NCBI RefSeq assembly: GCF_005502745.1
Contig: NZ_SCNL01000003.1
Coordinates: 186,001 to 250,000, forward strand
DNA: 64,000 nt
Direction: 5' to 3'
Origin: Sphingomonas sp. 3P27F8
Lineage (GTDB): Bacteria > Pseudomonadota > Alphaproteobacteria > Sphingomonadales > Sphingomonadaceae
A program made the translations under genes and the position numbers. Shown here piece after piece: positions 56,983 through 64,000 of the stretch (the first letter of the stretch is position 1; each line of letters begins with the position of its first letter). A model generated the notes under the pieces. That model searched no databases. It was not told the origin of the DNA and saw only the letters and a list, made by a program, of their open reading frames with translations.

Positions 56983-57645
56983 ATGACGAACGGTGAGGAT
57001 TGCGCGACGATACGGGCGAGCTTCCGATGCGATGCACCGGTGGCAGAGAGCATCTTGCTCAAATCCCGGAAGGCGCGCCATCGGCGACGTGCCGTTCTGT
57101 ATTCATCGTCGGCGGATGAGAAAGACGCCCTAGTGCTACTGCAGGGCTCGGCTCATGAAATGGCCTATGGTCGCTCAGGGCAATCGCTCAAGATCGACCA
57201 ATTCTCGAAAGGCGATCTTTTCGGTGACTTCATTGATGGCAACCAAGACACCGCCACGGAGGTGATCGGCCAGACCGAGACGCGCACCGCTGCACTCTCT
57301 CCTGCCAGTTTAAACGGATTTATGGAATGCCACCCCTGTGTAGCCCATGCCGTTCTGCACCACACATTCCGCCAATATTCCAAGCTGAAATCGCTCGTAG
57401 TTGACGGCCTGCTCCTCTCCGGCACTGGCCGCATCTGCGCTGAGATTTTGCGACTTTGCGACGCCAGCGAGGATGGGGTGATTCGTCCCTCGCCGGTTGT
57501 CAGCCGATTAGCCTTGCAGCTAAATCTCTCAAGAGGCACGGCCTCTCGCACACTATCGAACCTCGAGAAGAAGGGTATTATCGAATGGACGGCGGAGGGA
57601 CTTAAAGTTGTTTCCCGTCACCGCTTGGAAGAGATGATCATCTAA
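56983..57645 (+). CDS. Crp/Fnr-family transcriptional regulator
   Basis: 220 residues. An N-terminal cNMP-binding-like beta barrel (residues 20-120, 'FSKGDLFGDFIDG' near the phosphate-binding cassette position) leads through a dimer helix to a winged HTH with 'VSRLALQLNLSRGTASRTLSNLEKKGIIEW'. The canonical Arg and Ser residues for cAMP are not clearly present, so the ligand is open. No Fnr-type cysteine cluster is seen. The gene converges on the SLOG/cyclase-like gene with an 8-base overlap of their stops, which suggests a shared locus. Confidence 0.88.
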   Translation: MTNGEDCATIRASFRCDAPVAESILLKSRKARHRRRAVLYSSSADEKDALVLLQGSAHEMAYGRSGQSLKIDQFSKGDLFGDFIDGNQDTATEVIGQTETRTAALSPASLNGFMECHPCVAHAVLHHTFRQYSKLKSLVVDGLLLSGTGRICAEILRLCDASEDGVIRPSPVVSRLALQLNLSRGTASRTLSNLEKKGIIEWTAEGLKVVSRHRLEEMII

Positions 57646-59254
57646 TAGAAGTCAAAGCAAACAACGACTCTTCATCTGGATCCTGATAATCAATTGGTTC
57701 CACAGAAAAATGAATCGTTTGGTCAACGGCCAGCGCCGCAACAAAGGATTGATCAACGACGAAAGTATCCGGACTTCCAAATCTTTCGTACCCTAGAGAA
57801 GAAATGGATTTCCCAAGCTTGTAAGAATTCATCGCGCCTGAGATGTTATCTATATTCCATTGAACTACCCCATAATCACCTCTGATCGAAAAAAACACAC
57901 CAGCAATTTCCGCTAGAGACTTAATCTCTGATCCAGCAATCACAGCCTCCGCAGGAGTAATATAAGAAAGTTTCCAACCTCCATCATGCGATATGTAGTG
58001 AAGCGGGGGATGCAGCTCAACGCATTTAATGATGATATTCTCGATCTCTTCTACGAGAAAAATTTCGTCTTCGGCACTGAAACCGTTAGCATCCAGCTTG
58101 ATATTCAAAGTCGCGAGACATTCCCTGTCTGGGAGGACAGCGATCGGGTCTCTCGCATAAGTTTTCCTACCATCGCGCTTCGCGACGTAGACATGCTGGT
58201 CCCAATTCTCCTTCGGCCAGCGTAGCGCCAGATTTGCGGTATGCGCGCCCCCGCCCTTTTCATCAAAAACAACATACTGCGAAGCACGGCCAGCAAGCAG
58301 CTTGGCATTTAGAATGGCGCTCCCCATGCCGACCTCACCCGCCAGTTGGGTCGCGGATGCGTCGTGCAATCCAGCTACGCGGGTCAACGTCACCACAGAT
58401 GCAGCGCGCGCGAGCGCACTCTCGAAACGTCGCAACCAATCCTGGCCAAAAACCTCAACCGATTGTCGGCCAAAGATATCTACCGCCGTCGGAAGAATCA
58501 CATGAAGCTTCGCACCGAAATCGAGAGCACGCTCTGCGAAGATGAGGTCCGCCCCCGCAGCAAGCGCACCATAGGCAAAGCCGACTCGCTGCCTCGTGAG
58601 AAAGGCCTCAACATCGCCGGCTAAAGCATGCTCCGCATCTTTTCCGGAGAGAAAGCCCATGTGACCGACGAAGTGCACGCTCGAAGGGGGGCGAAATGGC
58701 TCTAGCCACTCCTGCTTCGCGCCGAGCGCCAAGCAAATTCGGGAAAGGCGCTTCAACGTACCTGCTCGGTCTTCAAAATTCTCGCAGGAATAATTCGCCG
58801 CGTCACGCATAGCGCGCTCAGCACAATCAAGATCGCCGACAATAAGAGAAGACTCGGCGCGAGTGGCAGCGACGTGATACGCTGTTTCTGCAAAATTATC
58901 CTGATTGCTCAGGCGATCCAGCACCTCACGCGCGCATTTCTGCGCCCCTTCGATGTCACCTGACAGCAATGAGTAAGTAGCGACGTTATTTCGTAGCCAA
59001 GGCGCACCTTGAATCCGATCAGCGCAGTCAAAAGCGTGCGCGGCCTCTCCAAAGACTACCCGTTGCGTTTCGCCGGAACTTCGAAAAGCCCTCTCCGCAA
59101 GCAATCTTCCCTTTACTGCAAGAGCGGCAGAATCGCACTGCAGATCGAGATATCCACTCTCTTCGAACAAATGCCATGCGCGCTCTAACGCACCCGCCTT
59201 TGCGAGAGAAGAAATGTAAGAAAGGGGACACAATCTACCCACGTCTTTCGTCAC
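57638..59254 (-). CDS. TPR + SLOG-like + degenerate class III cyclase-like protein
   Basis: About 538 residues from GTG 59254, one base after the TIR gene's stop; upstream in-frame starts would overlap that gene. Residues 1-185 are helical repeats, TPR-like. Residues 193-345 resemble a SLOG/DprA-type nucleotide-binding domain: 'VHFVGHMGF', 'AYGALAAGADLIFAERAL', 'KLHVILPTAVDIF', 'ASVVTLTRVAG'. Residues 378-538 follow the class III cyclase order: 'IKLDANGFS' keeps the first metal Asp, but 'SHDGGWKLSY' has D and G exchanged where a G-D pair is expected, and the usual 'NxAxR' region is 'SSLGYERFGSP'. Catalysis is therefore doubtful; a sensor or altered cyclase is possible. Homology is my own pattern reading. 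Confidence 0.75.
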   Translation of the reverse strand: MTKDVGRLCPLSYISSLAKAGALERAWHLFEESGYLDLQCDSAALAVKGRLLAERAFRSSGETQRVVFGEAAHAFDCADRIQGAPWLRNNVATYSLLSGDIEGAQKCAREVLDRLSNQDNFAETAYHVAATRAESSLIVGDLDCAERAMRDAANYSCENFEDRAGTLKRLSRICLALGAKQEWLEPFRPPSSVHFVGHMGFLSGKDAEHALAGDVEAFLTRQRVGFAYGALAAGADLIFAERALDFGAKLHVILPTAVDIFGRQSVEVFGQDWLRRFESALARAASVVTLTRVAGLHDASATQLAGEVGMGSAILNAKLLAGRASQYVVFDEKGGGAHTANLALRWPKENWDQHVYVAKRDGRKTYARDPIAVLPDRECLATLNIKLDANGFSAEDEIFLVEEIENIIIKCVELHPPLHYISHDGGWKLSYITPAEAVIAGSEIKSLAEIAGVFFSIRGDYGVVQWNIDNISGAMNSYKLGKSISSLGYERFGSPDTFVVDQSFVAALAVDQTIHFSVEPIDYQDPDEESLFALTSIR

Positions 59255-59255
59255 C

Positions 59256-60812
59256 TCACATTTCAGACAGTAAACTATCAGTCTCTTTCTTGTACTTCTT
59301 CCACTGAATATTTCTCGGTTCGATCGCAATCATCTTGTTTATATTTTCAAGGGCGATCCTTGCATGACCGATCGCTCGCGATCTATTCCCAATGGCAAAA
59401 AAATATTCTGACATTGATTGCTCTGAATGCCATTTCGCTCTTAGAGAGACGACGTCGTGATCAGAATACACGCGATCGGCTAGCACAGAAGCTTTCATCA
59501 AAACCTCGTATGCTTTATCGTACCGCCCCGATTGAATGTAATGTAGCCCGATCCATACAAAATCCTCTGAAAGATATGAAAAGTTGTGGGCGTCTCCAGG
59601 ATGCCTATTGTAAATATCTTCTTCATAACTAGTAACTTTTACGTCGCAAAATCTTTCACCAATCTTATATGATCGATCTACGACAGAAAGTCGACATAAG
59701 AGAATTTTACTAGCAGCTTCTTCTAGCCACCATTTTTCTGATCCAGGGTCGATCGCAACGAGCACCTGCGCGAGTCTCGCATATTCCTCCCAATAAGCCC
59801 CCGCCGCCGAGTACCGCCGTTGGAGAAAATTTACATGCCCAACGGCATAATTACTTTGAGCGAGAACATATATATGGCGAGCGTTTTTCTTGTCATAATC
59901 AAAATTTCTTTTCGATTCTCTAAGAGAGAACTCGGCAATATCTAGCGCCTTACGCAAGTTTCCTTTATCTTCTTCATCTTGAACAAAATACTGCAATATC
60001 CGAGTACGAAGATCTTTTTCTGTATCGGTCAATTCAGATTGATCTTGCTCCTGAAAGTAGGCAAGAGTTCTTCTATTGACCTCGTCCATAATGGAAAGTT
60101 GGCCTGTACCGTATAAGTTTTCGCGGAGGTCTTTCAGGTTGTACTCGACCAAACTCTCCGCTTTTTCACGTTGACGCTCCGCTTGATGCTGAGCGCGCAC
60201 CGCCATAATCATCAAGCTGGTAGCCAGTAACACGAGTGAAAATGCGAAAACTGTGACCCACATCACACGCCGCAACTTTCGCTTCGCGTCGCGCTGGATT
60301 AGCGAATCTAGCGGTATGCAGGCCAAACCGGCAACCAGCTTCAATAACGCGAGGCGCCGACCATCCCCGCCCTCTCGGAAATCAGCCGCTATAGGCTCGT
60401 AGCCCGGAGCCTTAAGGGCGGTGGGAAAGGCGCTCTCAGAAGTCCCTTGCACTAACGCCACCAAAATCGGCCTTCGGGGGTGAAGGGATCGAAAAATCTC
60501 AATTTCCTTCGCAACCCATTTGCTGGCTTTCGCGGCGGGTGACGCCACAACGATCAACGCCTGCGAGTTGGCCAAGGCCTCTTCGATGTGCCTCGACAGC
60601 GAGCCACCCGCAGCGAGATCGCTTCGGTCTAAGAAAATCGGAGAGAGACGAGAAATACCTCCCGATAGACGGGCTGATTTTGGAATCTTGTAGGTTTCAA
60701 GATCGTGATGCAGCCTGTTTGCGAAAGCAGCATCTGAGCGGCTGTAGCTTATAAAAGATTGATATTTCTTATTATTGTTAGTCTCAAACGCAGTTGCCCC
60801 ATTCCCAAGCAT
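59256..60812 (-). CDS. TIR-domain, transmembrane, TPR protein
   Basis: About 518 residues from ATG 60812; in-frame ATGs upstream at 60866 and 60959 would add 18 or 49 residues with no domain. Residues 17-135 are a TIR domain: 'YQSFISYSRSDAAFANRLHHDLE', 'SPIFLDRSDLAAGGSLSRHIEEAL' (split), and 'SKWVAKEIEIF', in which Glu103 lies at the position of the NADase glutamate. 'LLKLVAGLACIPLDSLIQRD' follows, then one membrane helix (about 183-205) and TPR-like repeats to the end. TIR domains cut NAD+ or bind partners in defence and signalling. It is first in a two-gene unit with the SLOG/cyclase-like gene. Confidence 0.82.
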   Translation of the reverse strand: MLGNGATAFETNNNKKYQSFISYSRSDAAFANRLHHDLETYKIPKSARLSGGISRLSPIFLDRSDLAAGGSLSRHIEEALANSQALIVVASPAAKASKWVAKEIEIFRSLHPRRPILVALVQGTSESAFPTALKAPGYEPIAADFREGGDGRRLALLKLVAGLACIPLDSLIQRDAKRKLRRVMWVTVFAFSLVLLATSLMIMAVRAQHQAERQREKAESLVEYNLKDLRENLYGTGQLSIMDEVNRRTLAYFQEQDQSELTDTEKDLRTRILQYFVQDEEDKGNLRKALDIAEFSLRESKRNFDYDKKNARHIYVLAQSNYAVGHVNFLQRRYSAAGAYWEEYARLAQVLVAIDPGSEKWWLEEAASKILLCRLSVVDRSYKIGERFCDVKVTSYEEDIYNRHPGDAHNFSYLSEDFVWIGLHYIQSGRYDKAYEVLMKASVLADRVYSDHDVVSLRAKWHSEQSMSEYFFAIGNRSRAIGHARIALENINKMIAIEPRNIQWKKYKKETDSLLSEM

Positions 60813-61272
60813 ATGCAGCTTCGTCGCCCCGTTATGAGTCAATGTCAGCCCGACGAAAACACGCATAGCCAAGCTTGGCGACTGTCGCCATCTCAGATTA
60901 AAAGCCGGATTGCTGTCGGCAAATGGTTCGACGACGACGTCTGGAGAACTTTGAATCAAGAAATTTTATTACGGCACTTCCCATCAAGGTCGAACATCGT
61001 CGCTGGATCTGATTGATTAGAGGCATCTCGACTGAGTGATTTCGATGCAACAAAGTAAGTCAATATCCCATGAAGATTCTTGGTACATTTACAGAATCAT
61101 CTTCTGTACAAAAGTTTCTTTATTAGTATAGAATTTCTTTCTCGGTATTTAGATACAGCTACGCATTAAAGGCAACCAACAAGCAGCCAATTTACGATCT
61201 ATGAAACTAAGACAAGCGATGGGTTTATACCTTCTTTCACTTAATCTTTCGGTTGATACTATTTATTTAGGC
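60813..61272. other. AT-rich non-coding stretch upstream of the TIR gene
   Basis: About 460 bases, strongly AT-rich towards its right end, between the TIR gene start and the rep-like gene's stop. It probably holds the promoter of the TIR operon. One imperfect palindrome is visible: GAAGATTCT at 61072-61080 with AGAATCATCTTC at 61093-61104, pairing around a three-base bulge. I see no small gene. Confidence 0.5.
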
Positions 61273-61767
61273 CTATTGGCTGCTTAGCCAACTTGACTGC
61301 CATTCGAATGCCAAATCGTAGAACGGCTTGTCTTTCGACTTACTTATATAGTCCAGCCATCCACTTGCGTCACAAGGGTCAACCTGAGTCTGGCCATACC
61401 CCCAGTGCGTTTCCAACCAGAGGTCGCGAACGAGTTGGGCAAGCAGCTGTGTACTTACATCCGCAGGCGCCTCTAGGAGCAGGTGGTAGTGCGCCCGCTT
61501 CTCTGAACCACCCTCTCGAACGGAAAGCACCTGAAGCCGCTGCCCGCGCCTTATAAGAGCCCTCCCATAAAGGCGCCGTTCAAGCTTGCGTAGAAAGTGA
61601 TTGAGATTTTGACATGCCCTTTCGGGAGACAGATATTGATAGCTATCATCATCTGCTTTTATCGCTTGCTTCATCGTTAATGTAACGGCAAACGCATTCG
61701 TCCACGATTTCGTCAGAACCCAATCATTAGTCGATGACCTTAGTCTAAAAACTTCTTTTTTATTCAC
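61273..61767 (-). CDS. HUH-type replication initiator-like protein
   Basis: 164 residues from GTG 61767. The HUH endonuclease pattern is present: 'RAHYHLLLEAP' gives the His-hydrophobic-His pair, and 'WLDYISKSKDKPFYDL' gives a Tyr followed by Lys as in the catalytic motif. 'FAVTLTMKQAI' matches an N-terminal strand of small Rep proteins. It may nick an origin for rolling-circle replication or mobilisation of the element. A hairpin lies 44 bases upstream. Confidence 0.72.
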   Translation of the reverse strand: MNKKEVFRLRSSTNDWVLTKSWTNAFAVTLTMKQAIKADDDSYQYLSPERACQNLNHFLRKLERRLYGRALIRRGQRLQVLSVREGGSEKRAHYHLLLEAPADVSTQLLAQLVRDLWLETHWGYGQTQVDPCDASGWLDYISKSKDKPFYDLAFEWQSSWLSSQ

Positions 61768-62726
61768 TACATTTTTCTTGAGTTGAATCTATACAGGCAT
61801 AGCAAAATATGGCTCTTGCCAAAGCAAGAACCATTGAAGCTATTTATAATTTTTGGCTTGAAGCGCATGCCGATTGAAATAAGGAAATGCGCATAGGTTA
61901 TTAACGTGGTACGTGATGACTAGGTGTTGAACTCCACTTTTATTTAAAATTTTTGCAAATAGCGACCTCCATTATTATCAAAATCGTTCACTTATGTAAA
62001 GGTCCTTCGCGAGGTTCTACGCGGTACATGTGCACGCGACGACCCTAGACACAGGTGGCGGAGCATTCCCCAATCACCGTGCACCGATAATTGCGAGGCA
62101 ATTCCGGGCTTTAGGCGATTCTCCCTAAACCTCAGACCACGAAAGGGTCACGCACATGGGTCCGATCGGGGCTCGCTCTATCTGAAAGGTCCAGAAGCGA
62201 AGTATGGCACAGCAATCGACAGCCCCGAGCGCCCGCCTCCGCCGTCGCTCTGCTGAGGTGGGAGAGTTCGACCCGAATCGGCAGATCAAGCGCTTCGGAG
62301 TTGCCACCGTAATGAGCCCCTAGGCCTCCATCGCAGCGACCTTGGACAAGGTTTTTGCACATCGCCCAGATGCCCGCCCCGTTATTCAACGGCAACTCGC
62401 GTGGATCGGGGATCTGTCTCGATAGGCAGCTTCTGGGGGTATGATGGTCGCGACAAAGCGGCAGAAGCGTGTCGATACCTGGCGAAGGGGAAGGTCGAGT
62501 CGCTCGCGCTATTGAATCAGGCCGTGCAGGCAGATCGAGTTTGAGGCCGCCGCCACGAGGGAAGGCGAGTCCCAACGATGGAGCCTAATCGACATCCCTC
62601 CCGCAGAGGTTTTATCGTTCATGGCGATGACAAAGGCGCAAGAGAGGCCGCGCAATAGATCGGAACGTGATCATGCGCGGCCAACGAGCGCACCGGCCCA
62701 CCCGTCGCTAAATCATTTAATTTAGA
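61768..62726. other. Long gene-poor stretch of the element
   Basis: About 960 bases. The first third (to about 62030) is AT-rich and carries a hairpin GGCTCTTGC/GCAAGAACC at 61811-61832 near the rep-like gene. The rest (about 62030-62700) is GC-richer, like the host chromosome. It has open frames on both strands but none with recognisable protein character, so I call no gene there. Confidence 0.5.
61811..61832. repeat. Hairpin upstream of the rep-like gene (candidate origin element)
   Basis: GGCTCTTGC and GCAAGAACC pair around a four-base loop, with one G-T mismatch. Rolling-circle origins often contain such stems next to the rep gene. Position is the only support for that role. Confidence 0.35.
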
Positions 62727-63023
62727 TCAGAAATAATCTATGTACGTGCTTGAGGGGCTGGGCCAGTTGGTTCGAAGCACTATCTCAATCCGTGCGACGA
62801 AACCGGCGTCTGCGGCGGCACCTCGGCCCGTGTAGCCATTGCCCGCATTCCACGTTTCAAGCCTAAAAGCCAAGTCCGCAATTTCTTGGTTGCCGACTAT
62901 GTCCGAAAGATAGGCCATCCCATCCTTAGTGACGCGAAGCTGCCTAGCGCAGCTATCGTCCTTGGACGATAACAGCCTCGCCACGTCATCCGCGGTGTAT
63001 GGTTGATTCAAATCGAGTCTCAC
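62727..63023 (-). CDS. Small conserved-looking protein of unknown function
   Basis: About 98 residues. GTG 63023 follows AAGGGGAG; in-frame GTG/TTG codons up to 63047 are possible. Pattern: 'YTADDVARLLSSKDDSCARQL', 'LRVTKDGMAYLSD', 'AFRLETWNAGNGYTG' and a C-terminal 'WPSPSSTYIDYF'. I recall proteins of this pattern in sphingomonad islands but know no function. It is the last gene before the right attachment site. Confidence 0.65.
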   Translation of the reverse strand: MRLDLNQPYTADDVARLLSSKDDSCARQLRVTKDGMAYLSDIVGNQEIADLAFRLETWNAGNGYTGRGAAADAGFVARIEIVLRTNWPSPSSTYIDYF

Positions 63024-63285
63024 GGACTCCCCTTCCCTCACAGACAACCCGCGGCGTCATAGCCTCATTTCACGCGACGGCAATGAAGACCAGAAAGCGA
63101 TGCAGCGATGCCGGCCCGAACGATGGAATTGCCGCATTTCCGACCACCTCAAGCGACTCGGGCGACTCTATCTGCAGCCGAGAAAGCCTCCAGACGAGGC
63201 TCTCCATTTTTAACAAAAGCAAAACAAAAAAATTCTATGCCTATAACCGATTGATTTATTACATATAATTTCATACTGTTTTGCT

Positions 63286-63330
63286 CTCCGAAGGCAGAGG
63301 CCAGAGGTTCGAATCCTCTTGGGTGCGCCA
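63286..63330 (+). repeat. Right attachment site: 45-bp copy of the tRNA-Arg 3' half
   Basis: Identical to 52915-52959, from the anticodon loop through the terminal CCA. The 5' half of the tRNA is absent, so this copy is not a functional tRNA. Confidence 0.95.
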
Positions 63331-63543
63331 CAATCTCCGCCGTTTTCGACCATCGATACTCGCGATCGAATCGATGACGCTCCTGCAAATCCCGTGCATG
63401 GGGGCGTGCGGCTCAGCGGCCGAACATCGCCACTGGTTGCGGGTGCTCGCCCGTGAGATACTCCACGCACGAACGCCGCTGACATTACCGCCCTGTCCAC
63501 CGCGAGCTTCTGGCCGCGCCGGCCGCCATCGCCAGCGCGCGGA

Positions 63544-64000
63544 TCACGGGTAAGTCGGCGGGATCGAGGGCAGGATCACGCCGACCTGCTTGCCATAGCC
63601 GTCCCACGCCGCCGTCAAGGCGGCAAGACGCTTCGGCTCGGCCTTGGCGAGATCCCGTGTCTCACCCGGATCGTCGGCGAGGTTGAACAGCCGCCACCCG
63701 TTGCCGAGATCGACCGCCTTCCAGTCGCCCTGCCGGATAGCGCGGCGGCCGAACAATTCGCTGCCGACCTGTTCGTCGGCTGCATGCACCCGCTCGGTCG
63801 CACCGGTCAGATACGGTGTCCAGCTCAGCCCGCGCACCGGCTGGACCGTGCGCCCGGCATAACTCGACCCGCGCCACTGCCCGCCCGCCGCCTCCACCAG
63901 CGTCGGCACCACATCCATCACCGTGCCATAGACGCCGGAAACGCCATTTCGGCCGCCGGGCCAGTTTATGAACGCCGCGACGCGCGTACCGCCCTCGGTC
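63544..64000 (-). CDS. Sulfatase, C-terminal part (5' end beyond window)
   Basis: The reading frame is open to the window edge, so the start lies further right. About 152 residues of the C-terminal arylsulfatase domain are present: 'TEGGTRVAAFINWPGG', 'VMDVVPTLVEAAGG', 'AIRQGDWKAVDLGNGWRLFNLADDPGETRDLA'. This is the usual end of type I sulfatases. The catalytic Cys/Ser-x-Pro-x-Arg motif would be in the missing part. No sulfatase-maturation gene is visible. A secreted or periplasmic enzyme is likely. Confidence 0.9.
   Translation of the reverse strand, partial: TEGGTRVAAFINWPGGRNGVSGVYGTVMDVVPTLVEAAGGQWRGSSYAGRTVQPVRGLSWTPYLTGATERVHAADEQVGSELFGRRAIRQGDWKAVDLGNGWRLFNLADDPGETRDLAKAEPKRLAALTAAWDGYGKQVGVILPSIPPTYP

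Larger units (their letters stand above)
52915..63330. mobile_element. Integrative genetic element in tRNA-Arg(CCG)
   Basis: About 10.4 kb bounded by perfect 45-bp direct repeats (52915-52959 and 63286-63330) that correspond to the 3' half of tRNA-Arg. GC falls clearly inside compared with both flanks. A tyrosine integrase begins next to the left repeat. Cargo includes a second recombinase, a PEP-CTERM protein, an LprI-like lipoprotein, a Crp/Fnr regulator, a two-gene TIR/SLOG-type operon and an HUH Rep-like gene. No transfer or virion genes are visible, so it probably depends on a helper to move. Confidence 0.92.

Noticed and set aside
60867..60959. N-terminal extension of the TIR protein
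   Set aside because: Starts at 60866 or 60959 would add residues with no domain and without a clear ribosome-binding site; the TIR fold starts just after ATG 60812.
62132..62575. Minus-strand frame of 147 codons in the element
   Set aside because: No motif, no ribosome-binding site, and composition resembling random frame in GC-rich DNA; left as gene-poor sequence.
63149..63500. Frames across the right att site
   Set aside because: They contain the same antisense-tRNA peptide as the left site and no other protein character.

Overview
The window is GC-rich, densely coded DNA with overlapping ATGA/GTGA start-stop junctions, many TonB-dependent receptors, an HxlR regulator, an RcnB-like protein and a sphingomonad-style PEP-CTERM protein. 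It most likely comes from a Sphingomonas-like alphaproteobacterium (Sphingomonadaceae). No CRISPR array or rRNA operon is visible. Two complete tRNA genes are present, tRNA-Glu(TTC) and tRNA-Arg(CCG).

Positions 1-11805 form one long plus-strand run that looks like a metal-acquisition operon. It holds the end of a TonB-dependent receptor, a secreted esterase, a PepSY membrane protein, a siderophore-type TonB receptor, a secreted Fe/Mn superoxide dismutase, a second full TonB receptor, then MbnP, the di-heme enzyme MbnH, CopC, and a CopD fused to a C-terminal PCuAC copper-chaperone domain. The second half reads as periplasmic copper capture, handover and import.

Positions 12275-52959 are mostly core chromosome. 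They carry recJ, two 2-oxoglutarate oxygenases, a membrane-anchored glycosyltransferase, two large exported peptidase-like proteins, rel/spoT, an HxlR regulator with a palindromic intergenic site, a Bcr/CflA efflux pump, hom, CsbD, an OPT transporter, and a GH130 plus two-domain glycosyltransferase pair. They continue with queF, a lone Flp pilin, sseA-metC, ribF-ileS-lspA-DUF3035, a paired acyl-CoA dehydrogenase set, a succinate-semialdehyde dehydrogenase, purB, a second PCuAC chaperone, and dnaK-dnaJ. ileS contains an AT-richer patch in its editing domain.

Positions 52915-63330 are a 10.4-kb integrative element in the 3' half of tRNA-Arg(CCG), bounded by a perfect 45-bp direct repeat. It is clearly lower in GC. 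It carries a full-length tyrosine integrase, a catalytic-domain-only second tyrosine recombinase, a small HUH-like Rep, a PEP-CTERM protein, an LprI-like lipoprotein, and the most interesting cargo: a Crp/Fnr-type regulator convergent with a two-gene operon. That operon encodes a TIR-transmembrane-TPR protein and a TPR/SLOG-like protein whose C-terminus resembles a degenerate class III nucleotide cyclase. The combination of nucleotide-sensing parts with a TIR effector on a mobile element suggests an uncharacterised nucleotide-signalling or anti-phage system. This is inference from domain content.

After the element, the window ends inside a minus-strand sulfatase gene.
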